A DNA stretch of 35,825 nucleotides from Gammaproteobacteria bacterium (GTDB lineage Bacteria > Pseudomonadota > Gammaproteobacteria > Pseudomonadales > Azotimanducaceae), in contig JAPPIX010000037.1 of NCBI GenBank assembly GCA_028820495.1, positions 1 to 35,825 of the forward strand, in the 5' to 3' direction. The notes beneath the pieces are model-generated. The model saw only the letters and a program-made list of their open reading frames with translations. It had not been told where the DNA came from and searched no databases. Position 1 is the first letter of the stretch; each line of letters starts with the position of its first letter. Shown piece by piece: positions 27,200 to 35,825 of the stretch. Both the position numbers and the translations under genes were made by a program.

Positions 27200-28219
27200 A
27201 TGAACACCAACCGCCAGTGGACTCTCGCCAAGCGCCCCTTCGGCATGGTCGGCCCCGACAACTTCGAGTATCGGGAGACGCCGATTCCCACGCCCGGCGA
27301 CGGCGAGGTGCTGGTGCGCAATCTCTACCTATCTTTCGACCCCACCCAGCGGGGTTGGATGGAGGACCGGGAGAGCTATATGCCGCCGGTCCAGTTGGAC
27401 GAGCCGATGCGGGCCGGATCGGTTGGCCAGGTGGCGGAGTCCAACCATCCCGATTTCAACACCGGGGAACTGGTGCAGACCTTGGGCAATTGGCAGGACT
27501 TCGTGGTGGTGAAGCCCGCCCAGGGGCTGCCGGGGCTCACCAAGCTGCCCCCCGGCGTCGACCCCGAGCTGATGCTCTCCGTGCTGGGCACCACGGGCCT
27601 CACGGCGTACTGGGGCCTGCTGGACCTGGGCAACCCGCAGAGCGGCGAGACCGTGCTGGTGTCGGGCGCCGCTGGCGCCACCGGTTCGGTCGCGGGGCAG
27701 ATCGCCCGCATCAAGGGCTGCCGGGTGGTCGGCATCGCCGGCGGACCGGACAAGTGCGCTTGGCTCACCGACGAGGCCCGCTTCGACGGCGCCATCGACT
27801 ACAAGAGCGAGGACGTGGACGCCCGCATCGGCGAACTCTGTCCCAATCGCGTGGACGTATTCTTCGACAATGTGGGCGGCGGCATTCTCGAAGCGGCGCT
27901 CAACCACATCAACATGCGCGCCCGGGTGGTGCTCTGCGGCGGCATTTCAAGCTACAACGCCACCGAACCCGTGCCCGGCCCCGCCAACCTGATGAACCTG
28001 GTGATCAATCGCGCCCGCATGGAGGGCTTCATCATCATCGACTACTTCGACCGCATGGCCCAGGCGGCCAACGACCTGATGGGCTGGATTCAATCCGGTG
28101 AATTGATCTATCAGAACGACATCCAGGAGGGCTTCGAGAACATCCCGCAAACCCTGACTAGGCTGTTCACTGGGCAGAATCGCGGCAAGCAACTGCTGAA
28201 AATCGCCGACCCGAGTTGA
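27200..28219 (+). CDS. NADP-dependent MDR oxidoreductase (leukotriene B4 dehydrogenase/CurA-like)
   Basis: 339 residues from ATG 27200 (AGGA 8 nt upstream); an upstream in-frame start at 27113 was rejected because it has no Shine-Dalgarno sequence. A TATATT at 27165-27170 could be its -10. It has the zinc-independent MDR pattern: LYLSFDPTQRGWM, SVGQVAES, then the Rossmann loop SGAAGATGSVAGQIA, and DVFFDNVGGGILEAAL. Members reduce alpha,beta-unsaturated ketones or prostaglandin-like double bonds with NADPH. The natural substrate here is unknown. It is a single gene, flanked on both sides by copies of the hairpin repeat. Confidence 0.92.
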   Translation: MNTNRQWTLAKRPFGMVGPDNFEYRETPIPTPGDGEVLVRNLYLSFDPTQRGWMEDRESYMPPVQLDEPMRAGSVGQVAESNHPDFNTGELVQTLGNWQDFVVVKPAQGLPGLTKLPPGVDPELMLSVLGTTGLTAYWGLLDLGNPQSGETVLVSGAAGATGSVAGQIARIKGCRVVGIAGGPDKCAWLTDEARFDGAIDYKSEDVDARIGELCPNRVDVFFDNVGGGILEAALNHINMRARVVLCGGISSYNATEPVPGPANLMNLVINRARMEGFIIIDYFDRMAQAANDLMGWIQSGELIYQNDIQEGFENIPQTLTRLFTGQNRGKQLLKIADPS

Positions 28220-28273
28220 GGGGACGTTCGGGCCTCGGGCGCCTCTCTCCCGCTGGCAGCTTCCAAGACTCCA

Positions 28274-28355
28274 ATCGAGGGCAAGATGCCCTCGCTCCGG
28301 GGGATGACGCTGGGTTCGGGCGTGGACCCTTGGAGCGAGGGCGTCCCGCCCTCGG
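28274..28355. repeat. Composite hairpin repeat, copy B
   Basis: One unit (28274-28300, ATCGAGGGCAAGATGCCCTC then GCTCCGG) and one inverted unit (28331-28355, GGAGCGAGGGCGTCCCGCCC) are joined by a spacer ending TTCGGGCGTGGACCCT. The 82-bp element fills the gap between the convergent MDR and CaiB genes, where it could act as a two-way terminator. Confidence 0.85.
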
Positions 28356-28375
28356 ACGGCGCGTAGCGCTGTGGC

Positions 28376-29581
28376 TCAACCGTCTTCGGCAAGCGCCCCG
28401 ATTTCGTCCGGCGTCAAGCCCAAGCTGGAGAGAATCTGCTCGTTGTGTTCGCCGAGCCGTGCCGCTCGGGTGCGCACGCGAGTGGGGGTGCGGGAGAACT
28501 TTAGCGGCGGCGAGGTCAACGGAACGCTTCTGCCATCGGCGAGTTCGGTTTCGGTCAGCATTGACCGGGAGGCGACGTGCTCCTCCTTCGCCAATTCGGC
28601 GTAGGTGTTGATGCGGGTGGCGGGCAGGCCCAATTCGCCGAACTCCGCCACCACTTCCGCCGTCGTTCGCGCCGCGCAGTAATCCGCCAGCAACCCATCC
28701 ACCTCATCGCGCCGCTGCAGCCGGTCCAGGGTGGTGAGCGCCGCAAGATCGGCGCGGCCGAGCCGCTCGGCCAGCCGCCGCCAATGGGAGTCGAGCAGCA
28801 CACCCGCGTACACGCGCCCGTCGCTGCAGGCGTAACTGTTTGACGGCGCGGCCAGATTGAACTGGTTGCCCCACCGTTCGAGGGGCACGCCAAGGGCGCC
28901 AGCGGTCGGGTTGCCATTGCTTTGGAACATCAGGCAATCCACCAGCGCCACGTCCACATGCTGCCCCTCCCCGGTTTGGTCGCGATGGCGCAGCGCCGCC
29001 ATGGCACCGAGGGCGCCGTGCAGCCCGGCCACGTCGTCGCCGAGCCAGGTGGGCGCCTTGGTCGGCTCGCCCTCCGGCTCGCCGTTCAACGACGCCCATC
29101 CGCAATAGGCTTGGGCGAGGGGGTCGTAGCCGGCCCGCGCCGACAGGGTGCCAAACTGGCCGAACCCGGAAATCGACACGTAGATGAGATCCGGCTTGGC
29201 CTTGGTGAGATCGTCGTAGCCGAGCCCCCAGTCCGAGAGCACACCAGGGCGAAAGTTTTCGATGAAGATGTCGGCAGTGGCGATCAGCTTGAGGAAGGCC
29301 TCCCGCCCCGCCGGTTGGCGCAGGTCCAAGGTCAGGTTGCGCTTGTTGCGGTTGACGGTCTCGTGGGCCACCGTGAGGCTGGAGTCCGGCACCATTGGCG
29401 GCATGCGCCGCGCCACCTCCCCGCCGGGCAGCTCCACCTTCACCGCGTCCGCGCCAAAGTCGGCCAGCACGCACGCCGCCATGGGGCCGGCCCAGGTGGT
29501 GGTGGCCTCGACCACCTTGACCCCGTGCAGGGGTCCGTCGAGGTCGCTGCGGGCATTGGCAAAAAAGTCGTTGTTGTTCAT
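28376..29581 (-). CDS. CaiB/BaiF family (class III) CoA-transferase
   Basis: 401 residues from ATG 29581 with GGAGG about 5 nt upstream. Family features are GVKVVEATTTWAGPMAA, ADFGADAVKVE, the NRNKRNLTLDL and ENFRPGVL segments, and GYDPLAQA. The conserved Asp region is LGDDVAGLHGALGAMAAL; class III enzymes form an aspartyl-CoA thioester there. It moves CoA between carboxylic acids; the substrate is not evident. It is followed on the same strand by nothing but a hairpin repeat. The qor-like gene upstream starts 991 bp before this gene's ATG and ends 22 bp before it, so the two may be co-transcribed. Confidence 0.93.
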   Translation of the reverse strand: MNNNDFFANARSDLDGPLHGVKVVEATTTWAGPMAACVLADFGADAVKVELPGGEVARRMPPMVPDSSLTVAHETVNRNKRNLTLDLRQPAGREAFLKLIATADIFIENFRPGVLSDWGLGYDDLTKAKPDLIYVSISGFGQFGTLSARAGYDPLAQAYCGWASLNGEPEGEPTKAPTWLGDDVAGLHGALGAMAALRHRDQTGEGQHVDVALVDCLMFQSNGNPTAGALGVPLERWGNQFNLAAPSNSYACSDGRVYAGVLLDSHWRRLAERLGRADLAALTTLDRLQRRDEVDGLLADYCAARTTAEVVAEFGELGLPATRINTYAELAKEEHVASRSMLTETELADGRSVPLTSPPLKFSRTPTRVRTRAARLGEHNEQILSSLGLTPDEIGALAEDG

Positions 29582-29603
29582 GCAGCCTCCGGAAAGTTCT
29601 AAT

Positions 29604-30572
29604 CTAGGGCACGATGACGGTGGAGCCGGTGGTGGCGCGGGCTTCGAGGTCCCGATGGGCCTGCACCAAGTCCGCCAACGGATAGCGCTGGTTGATGTGA
29701 ATGGCCACTGCGTCGTCCATCATCAGGCGGAACAACTGGTCGGCCATGGCTTGCTGATTCTCCGGCGTGGCCGCATAGGCCGCCAGCGAGGGACGCGTGA
29801 AGAACAGGGAACCGCGCTGCATCAAGTCCTGGGGCTGAACCGCAGGGGCCAACCCCGACGCATTGCCGTAGTTGACGAACATCCCCAAGGGCGCCAATGA
29901 GTCGAGGCTCGCCTGGTAGGTGTCTTTGCCCACTGCGTCATAGACCACGTCGACGCCTCGGCCATCGGTGAGTGCCTTCACCCGCGCCACCACATCCTCC
30001 TCCCGATACAGGATCACATGGTCGGCGCCATTGCGCAGGGCGAGTTCCCCCTTCTCGGCGCTGCCCGCGGCGCCGATGACGGTGGCGCCGATGTGCCGCG
30101 CCCACTGGCACAGGATGAGCCCCACCCCACCGGCTGCGGCATGCACCAAGGCGCTGTGCCCCGCGCGCAGGGCGAAGGTTCGCGTGACCAAGTAGCAGGC
30201 GGTCAGCCCCTTGAGCAGGCTGGCGGCGACCTGGTCGTCGGCCACCCCAGCGGGCAGCTTCACCAGGCGGCTGGACGGCACTAGGCTCGCTTCGGCGTAG
30301 GCGCCTAAGTTGCCGGCATAGGCCACCCGCTCGCCTACGCTTAAGTCCACACCCGCGCCGACGGCGTCCACCACCCCGGCGGCCTCGACGCCCAAGCGGG
30401 TCGGCAGCGGCAGCGGATACAGGCCGCTGCGGTGATAGGTGTCGATGAAGTTCAGCCCGATGGCGGTGTGGCGAACAAGGACCTCACCGGGGCCGGGGGC
30501 GCCCAAATCGTCCTGCTCCCACTGCATCACCTCCGGGCCGCCCGCTTGGTGCATTCGGTAAACGCCAGTCAC
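29604..30572 (-). CDS. qor: Quinone oxidoreductase (QOR-type MDR, NADPH-dependent)
   Basis: 322 residues from GTG 30572, preceded by AAAGGAGGGG with ideal spacing, the best Shine-Dalgarno sequence in the window. It has the QOR family pattern: GPEVMQW, GLNFIDTYHRSGLYPLPLP, LGVEAAGVVDAVG, KGLTACYL and HAAAGGVGLILCQWA for NADPH. It would reduce quinones by one or two electrons. The gene lies between trpC (31-bp gap) and the CaiB-type transferase, all on one strand, so read-through from the trp cluster is possible. Confidence 0.93.
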   Translation of the reverse strand: MTGVYRMHQAGGPEVMQWEQDDLGAPGPGEVLVRHTAIGLNFIDTYHRSGLYPLPLPTRLGVEAAGVVDAVGAGVDLSVGERVAYAGNLGAYAEASLVPSSRLVKLPAGVADDQVAASLLKGLTACYLVTRTFALRAGHSALVHAAAGGVGLILCQWARHIGATVIGAAGSAEKGELALRNGADHVILYREEDVVARVKALTDGRGVDVVYDAVGKDTYQASLDSLAPLGMFVNYGNASGLAPAVQPQDLMQRGSLFFTRPSLAAYAATPENQQAMADQLFRLMMDDAVAIHINQRYPLADLVQAHRDLEARATTGSTVIVP

Positions 30573-30603
30573 TTATCCCCTCCTTTAAGCCTCTGAATCA
30601 AGG

Positions 30604-31395
30604 CTACAAACTTCCAAACAACAGTCTAAGGGCGGCGCCGGGATCATCCGCCCGCATAAAGGCCTCACCGACCAGGAACGCACCCACGCCCCGTTCGCGC
30701 ATCATGCGCACTTGGCCGCTGTCATGGAAGCCGCTTTCGGTCACCACCCGGACGCCATCCGGAATCTGCCCAAGCAGGTCCAAGGTGGTCTCCAGGCGCG
30801 TCTCGAAGGTCTTGAGGTTGCGGTTGTTGATGCCCACGAGCCGTGGATTCAGCTTGAGCGCCGTTTCGAGCTCCCCGGCGTCATGCACTTCGATCAAGGC
30901 ATCGAGGCCCAAGTCCCGCGCCTGCCGGTAAAGCGCCTCGAGTTGCGCGGCATCGAGCGCGCCGGCGATCAGCAGCACGCAGTCCGCGCCGAGCGCCCGG
31001 GACTCCAGGATCTGATAGTCATTGATCATGAAATCCTTGCGCAGCACGGGGAGGGCGGTGGCCTGCCGGGCGGCCTGCAAGTGCTGGTCCGCGCCCTGGA
31101 AGAAGGCCTCGTCGGTCAGCACCGACAGGCAGGCGGCGCCCGCCGCCTCGTATTGCGGTGCGATGGCAGCGGGGTCGTAGCCGGCCCGGATCAGGCCCTT
31201 GCTCGGCGACGCCTTCTTGAGCTCCGCGATCACTGCTGGTTGGCCCGCACCGATCCTGCGGTCGAGGGCCTCGGCGAAGCCTCGCGGCGCGGATTGCCGA
31301 TCGGCCTTCGCCTGAAGTTCCACAACGCTCCGCTGCCGCCGGCGTTCGGCGACCTCATCGCGCTTGTGAGCGATGATTCGGTCCAGAACGGTCAT
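30604..31395 (-). CDS. trpC: Indole-3-glycerol phosphate synthase
   Basis: 263 residues, single-function length with no fused TrpF. It closes the indole ring in tryptophan synthesis (CdRP to indole-3-glycerol phosphate). TIM-barrel motifs include [42 protein letters not shown] and VTESGF with the catalytic Lys and Glu residues. The start codon has AAGG 10 nt upstream, just outside the end of a palindromic element that now separates trpD from trpC by 277 bp. Before that insertion the two genes were only about 12 bp apart, so trpC translation may formerly have been coupled to trpD. Confidence 0.97.
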   Translation of the reverse strand: MTVLDRIIAHKRDEVAERRRQRSVVELQAKADRQSAPRGFAEALDRRIGAGQPAVIAELKKASPSKGLIRAGYDPAAIAPQYEAAGAACLSVLTDEAFFQGADQHLQAARQATALPVLRKDFMINDYQILESRALGADCVLLIAGALDAAQLEALYRQARDLGLDALIEVHDAGELETALKLNPRLVGINNRNLKTFETRLETTLDLLGQIPDGVRVVTESGFHDSGQVRMMRERGVGAFLVGEAFMRADDPGAALRLLFGSL

Positions 31396-31410
31396 CAGCG
31401 CGCTGCCTTA

Positions 31411-31673
31411 GTGCCTCGTCAAGCGTCATACGTCGCATCAGAGCGACGGCGGCGCGTCAGCGCGAGGCGCGGCCCGCAGGGAATGCCTGGCCGCATTGCC
31501 AAGGGCTGCAACGAAGCGATGGCGCGCCGCCGCCGCTCCCGAAGGGCGTCCGCCCCTTGGCCCGTGGCCGCGTTGCGCCCCTTGCCAATGGGGCTGGCCA
31601 TTACCTGCGGGCCGCGCCTTGCCACGAACCAAGGGACGAAGGCTGATGCGACGTATGACGCTTGACGAGGCAC
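31411..31673. mobile_element. Palindromic MITE with 30-bp perfect terminal inverted repeats and TA duplication
   Basis: The ends 31411-31440 and 31644-31673 are perfect 30-bp inverted repeats, starting GTGCCTCGTCAAGCG. TA flanks both sides (31409-31410 and 31674-31675), the duplication made by IS630/Tc1-mariner-type transposases. The inside is also complementary in register: AGGCGCGGCCCGCAGG at 31465-31480 matches its complement at 31604-31619, and both pairs share the same centre (about 31542). The whole 263 bp can fold as one long hairpin. It has no transposase. Removing the element and one TA restores GAC GAA TAA as the trpD end. Confidence 0.92.
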
Positions 31674-32704
31674 TATTCGTCGCCAGCCCGGCCCATCATT
31701 CGGCTGACTCGTGCCAACTCGTCCAGCCGCTCCTTGGCCAGCCCAGCGGCAATGGCATCCTGCGCCATCTCGACGCCAGCAGCGTGGTCGAGGGCGATCC
31801 CGGCGGCGTAGATGGCGGCGCCGGCGTTCAGGGCGACGATGTCGGCCGCCGCCGAATCCGGCCGGGTCAGGGATTCACGAACCAACGACAGGCTGGACTC
31901 GGTGGAGTCCGCACGCAGCCCGGCCGCATCGCGGCGGGTTAGGCCGAAGTCCTCAGGGACCACTTCGTATTGCTCAATGCGCCCACCCTTTAGTTCGCAA
32001 ACTTGGCTGGGGCCGTCTATGGCCAACTCATCCAGCCCCTCGGCATGGACGATGAGCACCTGCTCACTGCCGAGGCGCTCGGCCACCTCCGCCAGCGGGC
32101 GCAGCCAATCGGGGCTGAACACGCCGATCACCTGCCGGCGGGCGCCCGCTGGGTTGGTGAGCGGCCCGAGCACGTTCATCAAGGTGCGAAAGCCGAGCGC
32201 CTGGCGCACTGGTGCCGCGTGGCGCATGGCGCCGTGGTGGCGCTGGGCAAACAAAAAGCCGATGCCGATCTCGCGAATGCAGTGGGCGATCTGCGCCGGG
32301 GTCAACTCCAAGTTCACGCCTGCGGCTTCGAGCACGTCGGCGCTGCCGCTGAACCCGGTCATCTTGCGGTTGCCGTGCTTGGCGACCCGCGCCCCGGCGG
32401 CAGCGGCCACGAAGCCCGCAGCAGTGGAAATGTTGAAGAGCTTGGCACCGCTGCCGCCAGTGCCGCAAGTATCGACCAGATGCTCGGCCTCCACCTCCAC
32501 CCGCAGCGAAAGCGCCCGCATGGCCTCGGCGGCGCCCGCGACTTCGGCGGGGGTCTCGCCCTTCATGCGCAATGCCGTCAGCAGGGCTCCGGTTTGCGCT
32601 GGAGCGGCGTCACCCGACATCACTTGCCGAAACACGGCGTTGGCATCCTCTTGGCTGAGCGAGCGCCCCGCCACCAGTGCCGCCAAGGCGGTTTGCATGT
32701 CCAT
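31673..32704 (-). CDS. trpD: Anthranilate phosphoribosyltransferase
   Basis: 343 residues from ATG 32704 (MDMQTALAALV, GGAG 9 nt upstream); an ATG at 32698 is an alternative, and the longer frame to 32755 runs into trpG. It joins anthranilate to PRPP, the second step of tryptophan synthesis. Motifs are DTCGTGGSGAKLFNIS, AKHGNRKMT and GPLTNPAG. The start lies 4 bp after the trpG stop, so the two are translationally linked. The stop codon TAG is partly supplied by the palindromic element inserted at this point: its G is the element's first base, and the pre-insertion stop would have been TAA. Confidence 0.97.
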   Translation of the reverse strand: MDMQTALAALVAGRSLSQEDANAVFRQVMSGDAAPAQTGALLTALRMKGETPAEVAGAAEAMRALSLRVEVEAEHLVDTCGTGGSGAKLFNISTAAGFVAAAAGARVAKHGNRKMTGFSGSADVLEAAGVNLELTPAQIAHCIREIGIGFLFAQRHHGAMRHAAPVRQALGFRTLMNVLGPLTNPAGARRQVIGVFSPDWLRPLAEVAERLGSEQVLIVHAEGLDELAIDGPSQVCELKGGRIEQYEVVPEDFGLTRRDAAGLRADSTESSLSLVRESLTRPDSAAADIVALNAGAAIYAAGIALDHAAGVEMAQDAIAAGLAKERLDELARVSRMMGRAGDE

Positions 32705-32708
32705 GCCC

Positions 32709-33299
32709 TCAAGCTCCCGGATGTTCAAGAGTAAGAAAGTTGCGCAGCAGATCATGCCCGGATTCGGTGAAGATCGACTCCGGGTGGAACTGCACGCCCT
32801 CGATGGGGAATTGGCGGTGCCGGCAGCCCATCAGTTCGTGGACCGCGCCGTCGCGCTCTGTCCAAGCGGTCATTTCCAGGCAACTCGGCAACGAATCCCG
32901 CGCCACCACCAAGGAGTGGTAGCGGGTAGCCTGCAGCGGCACCGGCAAGCCCGCGAATACGCCTTCCTCCTCGTGGTGGACCAGCGAGGTCTTGCCGTGC
33001 ATGACGGCTTCGGCGCGCACCACGTCGCCGCCGAAGGCTTGGCCAATGCACTGATGGCCCAAGCAGATGCCGAGCAGCGGCAGGCGCGGCCCGAAGGTGC
33101 GCACCACGTCCAGGCAGACGCCCGCCTCGTTGGGCGTGCATGGGCCCGGTGAGAGCACGATGCGCTCCGGGGCCATGGCCTCGATGTCAGCCAGGCTGAT
33201 CTCGTCATTGCGATGCACGGCCACTTCCGCGCCCAGTTCGCCCAGATACTGCGCCACGTTGTAGGTGAAGGAATCGTAATTGTCGATCAGCAGCAGCAT
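32709..33299 (-). CDS. trpG: Anthranilate synthase glutamine amidotransferase subunit (TrpG/PabA)
   Basis: 196 residues. The class I amidotransferase triad is Cys79 (GICLGHQC), His172 and Glu174 (VQFHPES). It releases ammonia from glutamine for TrpE; such subunits often serve PabB too. The start has little Shine-Dalgarno sequence. A TATAGT lies 11 nt before the ATG on the minus strand, so a promoter giving a nearly leaderless message is possible, downstream of the hairpin repeats that separate it from the channel gene. A trpG-trpD-trpC order is usual in many gamma- and betaproteobacteria. Confidence 0.96.
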   Translation of the reverse strand: MLLLIDNYDSFTYNVAQYLGELGAEVAVHRNDEISLADIEAMAPERIVLSPGPCTPNEAGVCLDVVRTFGPRLPLLGICLGHQCIGQAFGGDVVRAEAVMHGKTSLVHHEEEGVFAGLPVPLQATRYHSLVVARDSLPSCLEMTAWTERDGAVHELMGCRHRQFPIEGVQFHPESIFTESGHDLLRNFLTLEHPGA

Positions 33300-33320
33300 G
33301 GCGCACTCAAACTATAAAGA

Positions 33321-33466
33321 TTTCGAGGGCGAGACGCCCTCGCTCCGGGAGTCTCGCAAGGATCGGGCGTGGTGCCTTGGAGCGAGGGCATCTTGCCCTC
33401 GATAGGAGACCATTGTGGCCTGTCGCTCCGGGGGCTCCACTGGAGCGAGGGCATCTTGCCTTCGAT
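33321..33466. repeat. Composite hairpin repeat, copy C (three units)
   Basis: An inverted unit at 33321-33348 (CGAGGGCGAGACGCCCTCG), a spacer ending ATCGGGCGTGGTGCCT, and a direct unit at 33379-33403 (GGAGCGAGGGCATCTTGCCC) copy the layout of 28274-28355. A further direct unit is at 33442-33466. They fill the 201-bp gap between the channel gene and trpG inside the trp cluster, where they could weaken or end the trpE-channel transcript. Confidence 0.85.
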
Positions 33467-33500
33467 AGGGAACCACGGATGCCGGTTGCGTCGGGCTGGA

Positions 33501-34292
33501 TCATTGCAGGCGGCGCTCCAGGCGCGCGAGCATCTGTTGGGTGGTCTTGAGCTCGCGCAGGATCTCCTCCCGGCCGGGCGTCGTCTCCAGCTCGCGCAGG
33601 CGTTCCTGCTTGGCCTCGTCCAGGTTGTTCAACACCACGGCGATGAACAGGTTGATCACCACGAAGGTGCCCAACACGACGAAGCTCACGAAATAAGCCC
33701 AAGCCCAGGTATAGGTGGCCATGGCGGCGTACATGATGTCGGTCCAGTCCTCCAAGGTGACGATGCGGAACAGGGACAGCAGCGAGATGCCGAGATTGCG
33801 CCAATGGGTGGGGTCCGCCTCGTGGAACAGGTGGTAGCCCGCCACCCCGTACACGTAGAAGATGATCGACATCAGGATGATCACATGGCCCATGCTGGGA
33901 ATCGAGCGCACCAACGTGGCCACGATCAGGCGCAGCTCCGGCAGGGCGGACACCAGCCGCAGCACCCGCATCAGGCGGGCAAGGCGGGCCAGGGTGGCCA
34001 ACTGGCCGGTCGCCGGCAGCAGGCTGATGACGACGATGGTGAAGTCGAAGAGGTTCCAGCCATCCTTGAAGTAGCGGCTCGGATGCGGATGCTCGGCGGC
34101 GATCTTGATGATGGCTTCGACGACAAAGATCGCCAGGAAGAGTTGATTCAAGGCGGCGAACAGCCCGGCATAGGTCTCGCGCAGCACCGCCGAGGTATCC
34201 AAGCCGATGACGACGCCGTTGGCGATGATGACTGCCGTGATGCCGTGCTGGAACCAGCCGCTGCCGGTGATGCGGCGCAGAAAATTAGTCAT
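33501..34292 (-). CDS. Voltage-gated cation channel (NaChBac/BacNav family) with acidic filter
   Basis: 263 residues from ATG 34292, which overlaps the trpE stop (ATGA). It has six membrane segments. The S4 voltage sensor carries Arg103, 106, 109 and 112 at every third position ([14 protein letters not shown]). The pore loop filter is TLEDWTD (179-185), followed by S6 ([14 protein letters not shown]) and a C-terminal coiled coil ([13 protein letters not shown]). It would tetramerise in the inner membrane. NavAb has TLESWSM, while the Ca2+-selective CavAb mutant has TLDDWSD, so this filter is intermediate and some Ca2+ conductance is possible. Its place between trpE and trpG is odd for a channel; co-translation with trpE suggests a shared promoter rather than shared function. 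Confidence 0.93.
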   Translation of the reverse strand: MTNFLRRITGSGWFQHGITAVIIANGVVIGLDTSAVLRETYAGLFAALNQLFLAIFVVEAIIKIAAEHPHPSRYFKDGWNLFDFTIVVISLLPATGQLATLARLARLMRVLRLVSALPELRLIVATLVRSIPSMGHVIILMSIIFYVYGVAGYHLFHEADPTHWRNLGISLLSLFRIVTLEDWTDIMYAAMATYTWAWAYFVSFVVLGTFVVINLFIAVVLNNLDEAKQERLRELETTPGREEILRELKTTQQMLARLERRLQ

Positions 34293-35785
34293 GGCGCAAC
34301 CGCCTCCAGGCCCTTCAGCCCCGCCTCCGCCAACGCGGCGGCGCGGAAGATGGCCCGGCCCTTGTTCATGCTCTCCTTCCACTCCAGCCGTGGGCTGGAG
34401 TCGGCGACGATGCCGCCGCCGGCCTCTATGTACAGGGTGCCGTCCTTCACCACGGCCGTGCGGATGGCGATGGCCGTGTCCATGTTGCCGTTCCAGCCGA
34501 GATAGCCCACCGCCCCGCCGTAGATGCCCCGCTTGACGGGCTCGAGTTCATCGATGATCTCCATGGCGCGGATTTTCGGTGCCCCGGACAGGGTGCCCAC
34601 CGGCAGCGTCGCCCGCAGCACGTCCATGGCCGTCTTGCCGGGCCGAAGCCTTCCGGTGACGTTGCTGGAGATGTGCATGACGTGGGAGTAGCGCTCGATG
34701 GCGAACTTCTCGGTCACCTCAACCGAGCCGATCTCCGCCACCCGGCCCACGTCGTTGCGGCCGAGGTCGATCAGCATCAGGTGCTCCGCGATCTCCTTGG
34801 GATCACTGGCCAGCTCCTCCTCCATGGCCTGATCCTCTTCCGGCGTGCGGCCACGCCGCCGGGTACCGGCCAGGGGCCGGTTGATGACGGTGCCGTCCTC
34901 CAGGCGGGCCAGGATCTCCGGCGAGGAACTGACGATCTGAAAGTCCTCCAGGTCCATGAAGTACATGTAGGGCGAAGGGTTGAGGTGGCGCAGCGCCCGG
35001 TACAGGTTGATCGGGTCCGCGCCAAAGGGAATGGACATGCGCTGCGCCAGCACCACCTGCATGACGTCGCCGGCCTGGGTGTAGTCGCGGATCCTCTCGA
35101 CCGCCGCCTTGAACGGCGCCTCGCCGAACTCGGAGACGAAGTCGCTCTCCAGCACCTCGGCGTTGGCGCCGCTCTCGGCGATGGGCGGCACCGCGCCCTT
35201 CAGTTTCCGGGCCAAGGCGTTCAAACGTGCCATGGTGCGTTCGCGGATGCCCGATTCACCCGGATCCACCAAGCTGATCAATTGCATGCTCGCCTTCAGG
35301 TTGTCGAAGATGAGCAGTTCCTCCGAGACCATCAAGACGATGTCCGGCGTGCCAACGGGGTCCGGGGGAGCGCTGTCGGCGAGCCGTTTTTCGATGTAGC
35401 GAACGCAATCGTAGCCAAAGTAGCCCACCAAGCCCCCATGGAACCGCGGCAGGCCCGGCACCGGGGCGACCCGGTACCGGGCTTGAAAGGTCTCGACGAA
35501 AGCCAGCGGATCCTCGACCTCCGCCTGCTCCACGCATTCGCCGTCGGTGACGATCTCCACCCGGTGGCCAGACACCTTGAGCACGGTGCGCGCCGGCAGG
35601 CCGATGATGGAGTACCGCCCCCAGGTCTCCCCGCCGTGGGCCGATTCCAGCAGATAGGACCAAGGCCCCCGGGCGATCTTCAGGTAGGCGGACAGCGGCG
35701 TGTCCAAATCAGCCAGTATTTCCAGCGCCAGCGGCACCCGGTTGTATCCTTGGGTGGCCAGGTTGGCCAAGTCGTCAGCAGTCAT
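34289..35785 (-). CDS. trpE: Anthranilate synthase component I
   Basis: 498 residues, full length. It makes anthranilate from chorismate using ammonia from TrpG. The tryptophan feedback site LLES (45-48) is present, so end-product inhibition is expected. Catalytic-domain motifs include [26 protein letters not shown] and [14 protein letters not shown]. The start ATG 35785 has only a weak GAGA upstream; 40 bp to the window edge is too little to judge a leader peptide or attenuator. The stop overlaps the channel gene start. trpG follows after the channel and a repeat cluster. Confidence 0.98.
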   Translation of the reverse strand: MTADDLANLATQGYNRVPLALEILADLDTPLSAYLKIARGPWSYLLESAHGGETWGRYSIIGLPARTVLKVSGHRVEIVTDGECVEQAEVEDPLAFVETFQARYRVAPVPGLPRFHGGLVGYFGYDCVRYIEKRLADSAPPDPVGTPDIVLMVSEELLIFDNLKASMQLISLVDPGESGIRERTMARLNALARKLKGAVPPIAESGANAEVLESDFVSEFGEAPFKAAVERIRDYTQAGDVMQVVLAQRMSIPFGADPINLYRALRHLNPSPYMYFMDLEDFQIVSSSPEILARLEDGTVINRPLAGTRRRGRTPEEDQAMEEELASDPKEIAEHLMLIDLGRNDVGRVAEIGSVEVTEKFAIERYSHVMHISSNVTGRLRPGKTAMDVLRATLPVGTLSGAPKIRAMEIIDELEPVKRGIYGGAVGYLGWNGNMDTAIAIRTAVVKDGTLYIEAGGGIVADSSPRLEWKESMNKGRAIFRAAALAEAGLKGLEAVAP

Positions 35786-35825
35786 GGGCAGGTCTCGTGA
35801 GTGGTTGGGTTCGCCGGCCGGTGCG

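Noticed and set aside
31419..31673. Two similar short proteins encoded on opposite strands between trpC and trpD
   Set aside because: Their similarity is only the result of the palindromic element; they have no Shine-Dalgarno sequence and no recognisable domain.
34673..35800. Plus-strand frame of 375 codons opposite trpE
   Set aside because: Antisense shadow of trpE with skewed composition and no motif; similar frames oppose trpD/trpG and the channel gene.

Overview
This is a GC-rich bacterial chromosome segment, most likely from a proteobacterium and plausibly a gammaproteobacterium. The assignment rests on gene content and composition only: trpE plus a trpG-trpD-trpC cluster, glyA, several MDR, CaiB and crotonase enzymes, and REP-like intergenic palindromes. 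No rRNA, tRNA or CRISPR array was seen.

Layout. Positions 1-2447 hold a partial amidase and a frameshifted periplasmic amidohydrolase, both on the minus strand. Positions 2659-16929 form a defence island. It contains an AAA ATPase behind a striking dyad operator, a NYN-domain nuclease, and a five-gene translationally coupled operon hsdM-hsdS-ptuA-ptuB-hsdR, which is a type I restriction system with a Septu-like ATPase/HNH pair inside it. A large split gene with a predicted PD-(D/E)xK nuclease end and a YefM/YoeB-type toxin-antitoxin pair follow. Positions 17034-19220 carry glyA and a crotonase. Positions 19265-26904 (minus strand) carry a type I-G (formerly I-U) CRISPR effector operon, cas3-csb3/cas8-like-csb1(cas7)-csb2(cas5/6), with no cas1, cas2, cas4 or array. 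Positions 27200-30572 encode two MDR oxidoreductases and a CaiB-type CoA-transferase. Positions 30604-35785 (minus strand) are trpE, a voltage-gated cation channel, trpG, trpD and trpC.

The most unusual items are these. (1) Csb2 carries a complete type I phosphoribosyltransferase domain inserted, in frame, between its Cas5-like and Cas6-like parts. (2) The restriction subunit HsdR ends in a LexA/UmuD-like S24 domain that keeps the Ala-Gly scissile bond, the serine and the lysine, suggesting a self-cleaving, damage-responsive restriction enzyme. (3) A Septu-like pair sits inside the type I operon, whose HsdS is half-length. (4) A 263-bp perfect-register palindromic MITE with a TA duplication inserted into the trpD stop codon without altering the protein. 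(5) A family of composite hairpin repeats occurs in three intergenic gaps.

How the genes may work together: the island combines several independent DNA-targeting systems. If the LexA-like tail is active, the restriction branch could be switched by DNA damage. The CRISPR effector would need crRNA and spacer acquisition supplied from elsewhere in the genome.
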